Below are positions 9,327-17,779 of a DNA stretch of 64,000 nucleotides, piece after piece. This stretch comes from an uncultured Bacteroidota bacterium. Lineage in GTDB: Bacteria; Bacteroidota; Bacteroidia; Bacteroidales; WCHB1-69. Location: the NCBI GenBank assembly GCA_902786595.1, contig CADADB010000001.1, forward strand, positions 286,892-350,891. Direction: 5' to 3'. The notes beneath the pieces were generated by a model. It saw only the letters and a program-made list of their open reading frames with translations, was not told the origin of the DNA and did not search any database. Position numbers and translations under genes: made by a program. How positions within the stretch are numbered: position 1 is the first letter of the stretch; every line of letters starts with the position of its first letter.

Positions 9327-9536
9327 AGATAAAAACGAATGCAATTTGACAAGGCCATGATACGAATTAACAAGAAAGACATGATCATGATATACATCAT
9401 ACAAGGACGCTTTGTCTGGATTCTCTATAATGAGATAGACCTTGGGGCGCAACGGGCGGCCAGGTGGTTTCCCAGTAGGCGAAACGAGCAGAAGTATCCA
9501 ATAACGGTAATAAGATTGTGAAAGAAAAATATCATT

Positions 9537-11150
9537 ATGAACAAGAAAAAACTAAACCAACCACTGATGCGTCGCCTTTCGCGAGGAGGGTTCGACAACA
9601 GCTACGCCGTCACCAATCCTAAAAGTCACTGCATTCTTTTGGAAATCAAACTCCTTTTGGACATTTTCGAACCTATCAGTGACGACTACCGTCACGGGCT
9701 ATGGATAGAGATTCCGCGAGGAGAACCCTCAGACTGGGTCAGTTTCGAGGAAGTTAAAGACCGGGGTGAAGCAAAAACCGAGGAAGAATACTTGTCATAC
9801 TGGCAATGTGAATTTCCTCAGGATACATACTGGTATTATCTCTCTGTGAGTCAATACCGAGGAAAAACTTTCCTCCATATTTCAGACAATGATATGCATT
9901 GGTGTATCATCCACGATGATATTGACAGGAACTGCCACAGTCACGATCCTTTAGACTGGTTCCTTGACCCGCTTTTGACTTTTTTGAAGGAAAAAGTGGC
10001 CGAAATCGCAAAGAATCCAGAAATCTACAACCGTTATGTGGAAGAAAATCTTCCCAAGCGGCAACGCACGGGACATATTCCTCGAAAAGACTTGGACAGG
10101 ATCGTACCCTGGCAGCGAAGATTGCCTAAGGATGTGGAGAAAGCCATCCGAGTGCTTAAAGAGTGCATCGTCAATGAGGAAATTTATCGGAAAGCAGAAT
10201 CAGGAGAGGCTATCGATTCTTATCCGTCATTCTATCGGGGGCCTTTACCAGACATGAGTATTCGATTGTACGCCAAATATTTCCGCGTGGCGTACTTGGC
10301 ATACGAAAAACATTTCCGCCAATTCTACGACAAAAAAGAATCTAAGAAGAAAGAGAAATGGTTGAAGGATGTTGCCGGCATGACAGATGTGGAATTCTAT
10401 CGACAGTATCAGTTGGGGCGGCACGGCGAGATCACGGATGAGACGAATCTGGACAGTGCGGCGGCATTCAAGGAAATGGCGTTTGACCATTATGGGGAAT
10501 TGGGACTGTCACGGATGGATGTACATGCGACGGATTGGTACAACCCAGGCAAATGGCTGATAACTTTCGGAATAAGCTACTCTTCTTGTGTGGATGTGGG
10601 TGCGGAGATTGCCGTGGCGCTCTACGAAAGCGGTTGCCCCCTTATCATCTATGACGCACAAAAAATTCTGGATGTCTTGGAAGAGCGCGACAATGTGCTC
10701 CTTACGCCTCACACCTTCCACGATTATTTCGGGCATCATGTAGAAGGCACTGTTTTCGACCTTCCATACGAATGCTACTTGGGGAGGGACTGCGAACTCA
10801 CCCGCGAACAGTACGACGAAATTGTGTCATTGGCCAAGTGGGATCAGGAAACGCCATTGGTTCTTGACCTTCCAGTTCCACTGGATAGCCCTGCATACGA
10901 TCTCATTCGCGAAGAGGATCAACAACCGCTTACCGTCTGTGGCATCCTTGCAGCCCTACAGAAGAAATACGACAAACTCGTCTTTGGAATTATGGATGAA
11001 GACTCTAAAAGTTTCAGCTACCTTATTGAACACTGCGAACCCGAAATCAAGGTTGAAAACCGCTCCCGGCTATTTGATTGTCCCAATGAAGCGTTGCTGG
11101 ATGCTGTAATTCGATACACGGAAATCAAGAAAAGCCGACAAACATTATGA
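9537..11150 (+). CDS. Unrecognised 537-residue protein
   Basis: A long clean frame starting MNKKKLNQPLMRRLSR with coding-like composition. No signal peptide or membrane segment is seen, so it is probably cytoplasmic. It is acidic and rich in Trp, Tyr, His and Asp. Visible elements are a strand-rich N-terminal third, a Lys/Glu-rich helical middle (KKESKKKEKWLKDVAG near 280) and a C-terminal half with a His cluster (LTPHTFHDYFGHHVEG). I do not recognise the family and no catalytic motif is certain. Its downstream neighbour at 11252 is also unknown, and the same 32-bp repeat precedes both, so they may be regulated together. Confidence is for coding status. Confidence 0.75.
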   Translation: MNKKKLNQPLMRRLSRGGFDNSYAVTNPKSHCILLEIKLLLDIFEPISDDYRHGLWIEIPRGEPSDWVSFEEVKDRGEAKTEEEYLSYWQCEFPQDTYWYYLSVSQYRGKTFLHISDNDMHWCIIHDDIDRNCHSHDPLDWFLDPLLTFLKEKVAEIAKNPEIYNRYVEENLPKRQRTGHIPRKDLDRIVPWQRRLPKDVEKAIRVLKECIVNEEIYRKAESGEAIDSYPSFYRGPLPDMSIRLYAKYFRVAYLAYEKHFRQFYDKKESKKKEKWLKDVAGMTDVEFYRQYQLGRHGEITDETNLDSAAAFKEMAFDHYGELGLSRMDVHATDWYNPGKWLITFGISYSSCVDVGAEIAVALYESGCPLIIYDAQKILDVLEERDNVLLTPHTFHDYFGHHVEGTVFDLPYECYLGRDCELTREQYDEIVSLAKWDQETPLVLDLPVPLDSPAYDLIREEDQQPLTVCGILAALQKKYDKLVFGIMDEDSKSFSYLIEHCEPEIKVENRSRLFDCPNEALLDAVIRYTEIKKSRQTL

Positions 11151-11192
11151 GACCAGCACGAAGACTAACCTCAAAGAAAATAATTCAACCGA

Positions 11193-11224
11193 GGTGTAAC
11201 ATTTCGGTTGTTTTCCATACTTGT
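11193..11224 (+). repeat. 32-bp direct repeat, copy 2
   Basis: Identical to 9295-9326; ends 27 bp before the start codon of the next gene. Its nearness to that start suggests a regulatory or 5'-UTR role. Confidence 0.9.
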
Positions 11225-11251
11225 TAAAAGAAACGATAAAGTTATGAAACG

Positions 11252-12094
11252 ATGAAAGAATTAATAGAACCCATACAGAGTGACACCCCGCTGGCGAAGG
11301 CCTTCAATCGTGTGATGGCAAAAATACAATTGTTGCGTATCATGTCCATCCCTCGCGTTTTTAGAGATTCTAAAGACGAGATGGCTGTATTCAGGATGCA
11401 AAACTACTATGAGACAGTTCTTTGGGAAAAATGGCTGCATGGTGTCCTCGGACGATTGGAGGAATGGTCAAAAACCATCAATGCTTACTTTGATGAGTTT
11501 AACGGCAGTTGGAAATATTATGCGTTGTCCAAACGTTTAGATTTCATTCGTGAATTTGGCTCTGACGTAGAAGAAGACTATAATTCGGACGGGAGCATCA
11601 AAACGCAAAGTATCACTCGTGAACAATTGAAATACCACACCCTTTTCAGCGACCTCTACCATGACAGTGTGGATATCGTTCAAGATACCGAGCCGTCAGA
11701 CCTGTATTCTTTGATGAGTGCTCTCAACGCCAATTCATGTATGTCCATTATCGATGTTCTGCAACAGTTGTCGTGTAAGGGAATAAGGAGTTATATCGTG
11801 GACAAGAACGGGAATATTCGCCTTGCGACAGAAGACGACAGGACGCAGATGAGGATTTCTGAATTGGCTGAGGCGATTGATCTAGGACAATTGGTCTTTG
11901 CGGTCGCCCAGTTGATGGAGACATTAATTTCTGAAATCGAATCCATCTACAAATCAGATCGAGCATTTGAGGATAATCACGACGTACTTAATGATATGCT
12001 TTGTGATATCACAGCCATACTTCATCTGAAATTGGATGAAACGAGGTTTTTTAAACAATCAGCCACCTGTTCAGCTTGCACCAGAAGCCCTTGA
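11252..12094 (+). CDS. Unrecognised 280-residue helical protein
   Basis: Starts MKELIEPIQSDTPLAKAFNR. The protein is predominantly helical and acidic, with Trp-rich helices (YYETVLWEKWLHGVLGRLEE) and no signal peptide or membrane span. The last 14 or so codons (12051-12094) overlap the 3' end of the sigma-factor gene on the opposite strand, so the final residues (SATCSACTRSP) may be a fortuitous extension after loss of an earlier stop. No family recognised. It shares a repeated upstream element with the gene at 9537. Confidence 0.7.
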   Translation: MKELIEPIQSDTPLAKAFNRVMAKIQLLRIMSIPRVFRDSKDEMAVFRMQNYYETVLWEKWLHGVLGRLEEWSKTINAYFDEFNGSWKYYALSKRLDFIREFGSDVEEDYNSDGSIKTQSITREQLKYHTLFSDLYHDSVDIVQDTEPSDLYSLMSALNANSCMSIIDVLQQLSCKGIRSYIVDKNGNIRLATEDDRTQMRISELAEAIDLGQLVFAVAQLMETLISEIESIYKSDRAFEDNHDVLNDMLCDITAILHLKLDETRFFKQSATCSACTRSP

Positions 12095-13085
12095 CGGTGA
12101 GTCGGGCAAAATAGGATGCCGTGGGTTCATGAAGCGTATGACCGGTGGTTTCACGGTGTTGCTGGCGAAGTTGCCTGATGGCGGCGGCACAAGGCAACGT
12201 GTCGATGATCTGATCATAGTAAACCGACAAGGTGGGATAGAGGTTCGAGAAGTCATCGTTGATGTGTTGCGCCATCTGCAAGTGGGTGTCGTCGAGAGGG
12301 AGAGATTCGCCACGAAGCAGACGGTCGCGAAGTCTCGCAAGGCTGCACTTCGCACGATGAGCGGTGACCCGGTATGAAAGGCAGGTCATCCCAAGGGCTT
12401 GGGCCACCGCCTCGTTCGACAATGACTGCTGCCGATTGAGCATCGACAAGAGAAAACGGAAAAGGACGAAACGGTAGTTCGGGTTGAAGGTCTGGTGCGC
12501 GTATGCGATCAGGCTGGCGGCAACGGAAAGAATCCACTCGTCGGTCTGAAAAGTGTCGGGAATATCGGGGATTTCGGGAATTTCGCAGGAGGCGAAGGGG
12601 TTAGTGACATCAGCGGCATTAGGGGTGTCACTGACATCACTGATGCCAATATCATCAGCTGCATTGAAAATGTCGGGACTGGCAATGCTTTCGGCTGAGA
12701 CTTCCACATGAAGGAACTTCTTTTCCGCAGCAGCACGCACAGCGAGGTAGTTTCGGAAGGTCCTGACCAGCCAGGCCTCAAAGACCTCCTTGTTACGGAT
12801 ACTTTGCAGTGACCGGTAAGGAGTGCGGTCCCCGCCGTCCACGCTGTCATTTCCTTCGCGCAGGTATAGGAAGAAATCCTCGACCACATCATCGAAATCG
12901 TCCGCCAAACGGGAGTGGTACACCTCGAACCGCCTTTTCAGCTGGAAGTTGACCCGATGGTGCAGTAAATAGTATGCCGCCTCGTCCGCCCGCGCACCTC
13001 CTTGCAGCAGGATGTCGATGAAATCTGCAGATGGGACTTCCGAAAAAGAGGAAACTTCGTCTTTGTCAAAGTTGAACTTTTGCAT
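12051..13085 (-). CDS. Atypical sigma-70 family (ECF-like) sigma factor
   Basis: 344 residues, much longer than the 160-200 usual for ECF sigma factors. Residues of about 45-115 resemble sigma region 2 (HSRLADDFDDVVEDFFLYLR and VFEAWLVRTFRNYLAVRAAA). A 65-residue acidic Pro/Asp/Ile-rich linker follows, then a region-4-like helix-turn-helix at about 215-255 (SLSNEAVAQALGMTCLSYRV), and finally an 80-residue C-terminal extension unknown to me. It would direct RNA polymerase to a private set of promoters. No anti-sigma or SusCD pair lies next to it. A TATATTTG box lies upstream at 13112-13119. Its identity as a sigma factor is probable, not certain. Confidence 0.65.
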   Translation of the reverse strand: MQKFNFDKDEVSSFSEVPSADFIDILLQGGARADEAAYYLLHHRVNFQLKRRFEVYHSRLADDFDDVVEDFFLYLREGNDSVDGGDRTPYRSLQSIRNKEVFEAWLVRTFRNYLAVRAAAEKKFLHVEVSAESIASPDIFNAADDIGISDVSDTPNAADVTNPFASCEIPEIPDIPDTFQTDEWILSVAASLIAYAHQTFNPNYRFVLFRFLLSMLNRQQSLSNEAVAQALGMTCLSYRVTAHRAKCSLARLRDRLLRGESLPLDDTHLQMAQHINDDFSNLYPTLSVYYDQIIDTLPCAAAIRQLRQQHRETTGHTLHEPTASYFARLTVKGFWCKLNRWLIV

Positions 13086-13111
13086 CGTTTTGAATTGGAA
13101 ATAGAATAACG

Positions 13112-13119
13112 CAAATATA
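13112..13119 (-). promoter_or_regulatory. -7 box of the sigma-factor gene
   Basis: TATATTTG then C on the minus strand, 27 bp before the start codon. Confidence 0.5.
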
Positions 13120-13389
13120 TTGTATCTTGTCTCTTAAAATCTTTTCGAATTTGTTCGCAAAGATAATACAAAAATGCTCTCCTGTCAATACTTTTGCGGA
13201 ATTTGTTCAACATTGAGTGTCAACTGAATATAAAAAATAATTTAACTAATCAAGCTTGAATAGTAAATTTTCAGAGTGGTATTTTGCAAGAAAATTGTCC
13301 CTGTTCCCACAAAACATATTGGTTCAACACCCTTTAACCCTCAAACTCCCTAACCTTCAATAACCCATAACCCATAACCATTAAAATTG

Positions 13390-13397
13390 TATCTTTG
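13390..13397 (+). promoter_or_regulatory. -7 box of the Nudix gene
   Basis: TATCTTTG followed by CCG, a near-perfect Bacteroidetes -7 box, 25 bp before the start codon. Confidence 0.7.
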
Positions 13398-13422
13398 CCG
13401 CGTGTAAAAATCACACAGAATT

Positions 13423-14121
13423 ATGGGAGAAAAAGGAGTTTTCACATACGATTATTGGCGTCCGGCAGTGACGGCGGACATTGTGGTGTTCAGCTTTGAC
13501 GGCACGCACCTCAACGTGTTGTTAATCAAACGCGGGAATGAACCCTACAAGGGGCAATGGGCTTTCCCAGGCGGTTTCCTGGAACCGGATGAAACCTTGG
13601 AGGAAGCCGCACGCCGCGAGCTGAAGGAGGAAACGGGACTCACGCCCAAGCATTTCTACGAGGTGGGGTCTTTCAGTGATTTGGATCGCGATCCGCGAGG
13701 CCGCACCATCTCGGTTGGGTTCGCATCGGTCGTGCGCCCGTCCCAGATAAAAGCTGTCGCCGGCGACGATGCGAAAGAGGTCCGCTGGTTCGACATCCAT
13801 GAGATGCCCCGCTTGGCCTTCGACCACGAGAAAATCTGCCGCATGGCCCTCTGGAAACTCCGCCTCGCCTTCATCAACTCCCCCGTCGCATTTCTCCTCG
13901 TGGACGACATCTTCACCCTGCCGGAGATGCAACGGCTCTACACCCACGTCTTCAGCAAAGAGTTCGATCGTCGCAATTTCCAGAAAAAGTTCCTGTCATC
14001 GGGCATCATCACCCCTGTGGCACAAAGTGATGAAGAGCGGAAATCGCCCCATGCCCCTATCCAATATCGCTTCAACGAAGCCGGATACGTGCACCTTCGC
14101 GAGAAAATGCTGCAGTGCTGA
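13423..14121 (+). CDS. NrtR-like Nudix hydrolase / transcriptional regulator
   Basis: 232 residues. A Nudix domain fills about residues 10-140 with the box GGFLEPDETLEEAARRELKE then ETGL (GX5EX7REUXEEXGU), which binds Mg and nucleoside-diphosphate ligands. The C-terminal 75 residues (FTLPEMQRLYTHVFSKEFDR, RNFQKKFLSSGIITP) match the winged-helix domain of NrtR-type regulators and related ADP-ribose-responsive proteins. A role in controlling NAD or sugar metabolism through ADP-ribose-like ligands is inferred from the family. A single gene with its own -7 box. It could also be mainly an ADP-ribose pyrophosphatase, since the catalytic Glu residues of the box are intact. Confidence 0.85.
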   Translation: MGEKGVFTYDYWRPAVTADIVVFSFDGTHLNVLLIKRGNEPYKGQWAFPGGFLEPDETLEEAARRELKEETGLTPKHFYEVGSFSDLDRDPRGRTISVGFASVVRPSQIKAVAGDDAKEVRWFDIHEMPRLAFDHEKICRMALWKLRLAFINSPVAFLLVDDIFTLPEMQRLYTHVFSKEFDRRNFQKKFLSSGIITPVAQSDEERKSPHAPIQYRFNEAGYVHLREKMLQC

Positions 14122-14171
14122 CAATAGTGACCTATGAGTGGTCTTGGATGAACAGCAGAAATAATTCGTGT

Positions 14172-15335
14172 TTACAGACTTGCGGTTATGATTTCGGCAA
14201 TGTCCTTCTCCGACAGAGGGGCATAAGCTTGGTCTAACCCTTCATTCACGGCGATGTGGTGCGCCATCTCGCCGATACGACTCTCATCGATGCCGACTTC
14301 GCGCAGATGCATGGGGATGTTGATGCTCTCAAAGAAACGGTAGGTCTCGTCGATGGCCTTGCGGGCGATCTCCCATTTATCCAAATTTGCGTCAATGCCG
14401 AAGACGTTGATGCCGTACTTCACGAAGCGCGGCAGCGTTCGTTCGTTCAAAATGTGCGTCATCCAGCGAGGGGTGATGATGGCCAATCCCTCACCGTGGG
14501 TGATGTCGTAGTAGGCACTCAAGGCGTGTTCAATGCCGTGGCAGGGCCAACCCGAAGGACTGTTGCCGAGCGAGAGAATGCGGTTGCAGCCGTATGTGCA
14601 GGCGAGCATCATCTCAGCGCGGGCAGTGTAATCTTCGGGGTTTTCCAGGCACTTGCGGCCGTTGACCATCAAGCTGCGCAACATACTCTCGCAGAAGCCG
14701 TCGTTTAACAAGGTGGTGTCCTCGGTGAAGTATTGCTCAATGGTATGGTTCATCGCGTCGGCGATGCCCGCAGCGGTCTGCTTCTTGCTGACGGTGAAAG
14801 TATAAGTCGGGTCGAGGAATGACACGCGCGGATAGAGTAGGGGATCGATGTAGCCGATCTTGTCGTTGGTTTCAGTGCGGGAAATCACCCCACCGGAATC
14901 GTATTCACTACCTGTGGCAGCCAGTGTGATGATGTCCACGATGGGAAGTGCGGCCTTGGCCTTCACCTTGTAGGAGATGAGGTCCCACGGGTCTCCGTCG
15001 TAGCAGGCGCCAGCGGCAATGGCTTTCGAACAGTCGAGCACACTTCCGCCGCCCACAGCGAGGATCACATCGACATTATGCTCTTTGCAGAGGCGCACGC
15101 CGTCAAGGACACTGGGATCGTACTTCGGATTTGGCTGGATGTCAGAAAGTTCCACAATCTCGCGATCTTTCAGCAATTCCAGAACTTTCTGGTAAAGACC
15201 TATTTTCTTGATGCTTCCGCCACCGTAGGTAAGGAGAATCTTGGGGCCGAACTGCGCCATCACTTTTGGCAGTTTCTCAATAACGCCCTTACCGAAAATA
15301 AGGCGCGTCGGGGTCATATAATCGAAATTTTGCAT
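14172..15335 (-). CDS. Iron-containing alcohol dehydrogenase (YqhD/BDH type)
   Basis: 387 residues from the ATG at 15335 (MQNFDYMTPTRLIFGKGVIE), the usual family start; an upstream ATG at 15365 falls in the promoter. Group III metal-dependent dehydrogenase: NAD(P)-binding GGGSVLDCSKAIAAG near residue 95, and metal ligands in DAMNH near 195-200, GWPCHGIEHALSA near 268 and THGEGLA near 282. It reduces aldehydes or butanal-type substrates with NAD(P)H in the cytoplasm, so it may serve fermentation or detoxification of reactive aldehydes. A minus-strand TATATTTG box at 15363-15370 precedes the gene. Confidence 0.92.
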   Translation of the reverse strand: MQNFDYMTPTRLIFGKGVIEKLPKVMAQFGPKILLTYGGGSIKKIGLYQKVLELLKDREIVELSDIQPNPKYDPSVLDGVRLCKEHNVDVILAVGGGSVLDCSKAIAAGACYDGDPWDLISYKVKAKAALPIVDIITLAATGSEYDSGGVISRTETNDKIGYIDPLLYPRVSFLDPTYTFTVSKKQTAAGIADAMNHTIEQYFTEDTTLLNDGFCESMLRSLMVNGRKCLENPEDYTARAEMMLACTYGCNRILSLGNSPSGWPCHGIEHALSAYYDITHGEGLAIITPRWMTHILNERTLPRFVKYGINVFGIDANLDKWEIARKAIDETYRFFESINIPMHLREVGIDESRIGEMAHHIAVNEGLDQAYAPLSEKDIAEIITASL

Positions 15336-15362
15336 AATATTGTCGTTTGAATTTTTTCGGGG

Positions 15363-15370
15363 CAAATATA
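15363..15370 (-). promoter_or_regulatory. -7 box of the alcohol dehydrogenase gene
   Basis: TATATTTG followed by CC on the minus strand, 28 bp before the chosen ATG at 15335, which supports that start over 15365. Confidence 0.6.
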
Positions 15371-15456
15371 CTTTAATTATGAATCGGTCAATTCAGTAAA
15401 GATCTTGTGCATAAATCTTTTTTCAAAAACTTCGAACAAATTGAAAATCAATCGTT

Positions 15457-16212
15457 TCACTTCTTCATATCCCCCACCGTCACCTTCGGGTGGTGGTACT
15501 GGTGTGCCTTGGGCGTAGGCTTGCGGTTGAGCTCGACGGCCTGCTTCGGGCAAAAGTGGACGCAGGCGAGGCACTGCGTGCAGTTGTCGCCGCAACAGGC
15601 TTTGCCGTCCGTGAGGGCGATGTTGCCTTGCGGGCACACGTCAGCGCAGATACCACAGCCCACGCAGAGGTCGGCGTTGACGGCGGGCGTGAGCATCGGC
15701 AATGTGCGGCGTTGCATACCGGGACGGGCACACAGCGCGCCTATCGGTCCCCACCACGCGTAATGCAGACTATGCGTTCCAGCGGCAATCTCCTCGGTGA
15801 TGCGCTCCAACCGATCGGCGTACTTCTCGAACTTCCAGACCTGCTTGTTAGGGTCGCGTCCGAAACCGACAGCGCTGTTGTCGGGCACGCGGATTTTCTG
15901 GCTGTACGCCAACGGCAATCCTTTGTCGGCCAGCAGTTTCCGAACCGTATGGATGGAGTTGCCGGCCTGCGCGCCGCAGGGGATGACGATGAAGACGTAC
16001 GCCTCCTTGGGCAGTTGCAGTCGTGGCAGCAACTCCGTCACCGCCCGCGGCGCGTTGAACCAGTAGCTGGGATAGACCAGCCCGATGCGCCGCTCCTGCG
16101 ACAAATCCTGATGCACCGCCTGACTGAGCGGCATCACCGTTTCGTTGAGTTTCTCCGCGATGTGGCGGCTGATGGCCAAGCTGTTGCCCGTGCCCGAGAA
16201 ATAGAGGATCAT
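15457..16212 (-). CDS. EFR1-family flavodoxin-ferredoxin fusion
   Basis: 251 residues. The N-terminal flavodoxin domain starts directly with the FMN phosphate loop (MILYFSGTGNSLAISRHIAE). The C-terminal part carries two 4Fe-4S motifs, CVGCGICADVCP near residue 181 and CTQCLACVHFCP near 210. Such fusions pass low-potential electrons in the cytoplasm of anaerobes; the specific partner is unknown. It starts 7 bp after the stop of the glutathione peroxidase gene, so the two are probably co-transcribed, linking it to redox stress. Confidence 0.9.
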   Translation of the reverse strand: MILYFSGTGNSLAISRHIAEKLNETVMPLSQAVHQDLSQERRIGLVYPSYWFNAPRAVTELLPRLQLPKEAYVFIVIPCGAQAGNSIHTVRKLLADKGLPLAYSQKIRVPDNSAVGFGRDPNKQVWKFEKYADRLERITEEIAAGTHSLHYAWWGPIGALCARPGMQRRTLPMLTPAVNADLCVGCGICADVCPQGNIALTDGKACCGDNCTQCLACVHFCPKQAVELNRKPTPKAHQYHHPKVTVGDMKK

Positions 16213-16219
16213 AATCGTT

Positions 16220-16768
16220 TTATTTCAACATAGATTCAACATCTGCTTCCATATCCTCCGGCGTGGCCACAGGCGGGAAACGTTTGACGATGCTGCCGTC
16301 TTTGGAAATGAGGAACTTGGTGAAATTCCAGCGCACGCCGCCTTCTTCGCGACCTTCAGATTTGCTCAGACCGTCCACAAGGGCCATCGTGGCCTTGTTT
16401 TTCAGCCCTTTCACCTCTTCAGTGGGCACGGTTTGCGTCAGATATTTGAAAATCGGGTGGGCATTCTCGCCGAAAACGTCGATCTTTTTCATCAGCGGAA
16501 AAGTGACGCCGTGGTTGAGGCGGCAGAACTCCGCGATCTCCGCGTCGGAGCCGGGCTCCTGGTGCTTGAACTGGTCGCACGGGAATCCGAGAATCACGAG
16601 ACCTTGGTCTTTGTACTTCTTGTACAGTGCCTCCAAACCATCGTATTGCGGGGTGAAACCGCATTTGGAAGCGGTGTTGACAATCATGAGGACCTTGCCG
16701 CGGTATTGCGCCATGTCCACCTCTTCGCCCTTGTTGTTCAGAGCCTTGAAATCATAAATAGTAGCCAT
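16220..16768 (-). CDS. Glutathione peroxidase family protein (cytosolic)
   Basis: 182 residues, typical length. The peroxidatic Cys lies in NTASKCGFTPQYDGLEALY near residue 36, where vertebrate enzymes have selenocysteine; the Gln is in FPCDQF (usually FPCNQF) and the Trp-Asn pair in VRWNFTKFL, so the catalytic tetrad is complete. Bacterial members normally reduce peroxides with thioredoxin. No signal peptide, unlike the second copy at 40757. The flavodoxin-ferredoxin gene follows 7 bp downstream. Confidence 0.93.
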   Translation of the reverse strand: MATIYDFKALNNKGEEVDMAQYRGKVLMIVNTASKCGFTPQYDGLEALYKKYKDQGLVILGFPCDQFKHQEPGSDAEIAEFCRLNHGVTFPLMKKIDVFGENAHPIFKYLTQTVPTEEVKGLKNKATMALVDGLSKSEGREEGGVRWNFTKFLISKDGSIVKRFPPVATPEDMEADVESMLK

Positions 16769-16828
16769 TTCTTTATTGTTTTAAGTGATATTTTTTGTTA
16801 ATTCGAATTTTCTTTGGGTTTTAGGTTT

Positions 16829-16885
16829 GGCTTTTAGCTTTTAGCTGTTGGCTTTTGGCTTTTGGCAGCTAACAGCCAGCAAAAC
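16829..16885. repeat. Degenerate heptad-like intergenic repeat
   Basis: Successive variants of TTGGCTTTTAGCTTTT and GGCTTTTGGC fill the gap between two redox genes. A slippage-type repeat related in wording to 1975-1998. Confidence 0.6.
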
Positions 16886-17647
16886 TCACTCTTTCGCCTC
16901 CGCCATCCGCTTCCCCGCCTCGAAGGCCTTCTGCAGGTCCTCCTCCCAATGTTCCTCGCGGTATTTCCGCTTGGCCTCTTCGGAGAAGCCGGCCAGTTCG
17001 TAGCGATCGTAGTTCTTCACTTGGTAGGTGTTGTAGGCGACCAGCCGTTCGGGATCGCCGAGCGCGGCGGAGATGCAGTGCTCCATCGAGCCGTAGCCCT
17101 TGCTGTTGTTGCGGGCGGGCGTGCCGTTCATGGTCTCCAACAGTACCACGGGCATCTTCTTGGGAGCTGTCATGCTGTAGTCGTTGTAGGAGAGCCACGG
17201 GAAAGCCAGCCGCTCCAGGAAGGTGCGCATCTGGCCGGTCACGTCGCCGAAATAGATTGGGGAGCCGAGCACCAGACCGTCGGCTTCGGCGATTTCCTCT
17301 AAAACTGGGGTCAAGGCATCCTTGAACTTGCAGATGTTCGAGGCCTTGCCTTTGAGTTTGCAGGCCATGCACGACATGCAGCCCTTGTAGTCCAAGTCGT
17401 AGAGGCGCACAAGTTTCACTTCTGCTCCACTCTCTTTGGCGCCGTTGGCGAAGGATTCCAACATGGCGGCGGTGTTCATGTTGCGGCGCGGACCACCGTC
17501 GATAACCATTATTTTCTTCATCATATTCGGTGTTTTATTGTTAATCAATTCATTTGCTGTAGCCACAGCGGGATGCTCCAGAAGGCTGGTTGCCGCCACT
17601 GCCGCCACCCCGAGGGCGGCTTTCTTCAAAAATTCGCGTCTGTCCAT
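16886..17647 (-). CDS. Tat-exported flavodoxin-like NAD(P)H-dependent FMN reductase
   Basis: About 253 residues from the ATG at 17647. The N-terminus MDRREFLKKAALGVAAVAAT is a twin-arginine (Tat) signal, implying export after folding with cofactor. The mature part is an FMN-reductase / flavodoxin-2 fold: MVIDGGPRRNMNTAAML binds the FMN phosphate, and the Cys-rich GCMSCMACKLKG is typical of the iron-sulfur-flavoprotein group. LVLGSPIYFGDVTGQMRTFL is the conserved flavin contact. The protein may deliver electrons in the periplasm or carry out flavin-dependent reduction; the acceptor is unknown. A TAACTTTG box lies just upstream (17669-17676). Confidence 0.85.
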   Translation of the reverse strand: MDRREFLKKAALGVAAVAATSLLEHPAVATANELINNKTPNMMKKIMVIDGGPRRNMNTAAMLESFANGAKESGAEVKLVRLYDLDYKGCMSCMACKLKGKASNICKFKDALTPVLEEIAEADGLVLGSPIYFGDVTGQMRTFLERLAFPWLSYNDYSMTAPKKMPVVLLETMNGTPARNNSKGYGSMEHCISAALGDPERLVAYNTYQVKNYDRYELAGFSEEAKRKYREEHWEEDLQKAFEAGKRMAEAKE

Positions 17648-17668
17648 TCGCTGTTTAAATTCAGGGGG

Positions 17669-17676
17669 CAAAGTTA
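17669..17676 (-). promoter_or_regulatory. -7 box of the Tat flavoprotein gene
   Basis: TAACTTTG then CCCCC on the minus strand, 22 bp before the ATG at 17647. Confidence 0.55.
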
Positions 17677-17779
17677 TAACTTTTTAGCTAACTAAATGCA
17701 CAAGAGTTATTTTATGTGTCAAAATTAAAAAAATAGTAATTTCGCAGTCCAAAAAACCTTTGTCCAAAAATCTGTCATT

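Larger units (their letters stand above)
9004..9536. other. 533-bp intergenic region with promoter and inverted repeat
   Basis: Contains the efflux operon promoter (9075-9082, minus strand) and a large imperfect inverted repeat (9238-9321), whose right arm is also the first copy of a 32-bp direct repeat. Short open frames around 9264-9521 on both strands have no recognisable content and are considered non-coding. Confidence 0.6.
13086..13422. other. Divergent intergenic region (337 bp)
   Basis: Holds the sigma-factor promoter (minus box 13112-13119) and the Nudix promoter (plus box 13390-13397). A CATAACC/CCATAACC slippage repeat lies at about 13362-13382. Nothing else recognised. Confidence 0.6.

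Noticed and set aside
9264-9521. Two overlapping short genes (about 60 codons on each strand)
   Set aside because: They overlap each other on opposite strands, lack promoters and ribosome-site context, and partly lie in the inverted repeat.
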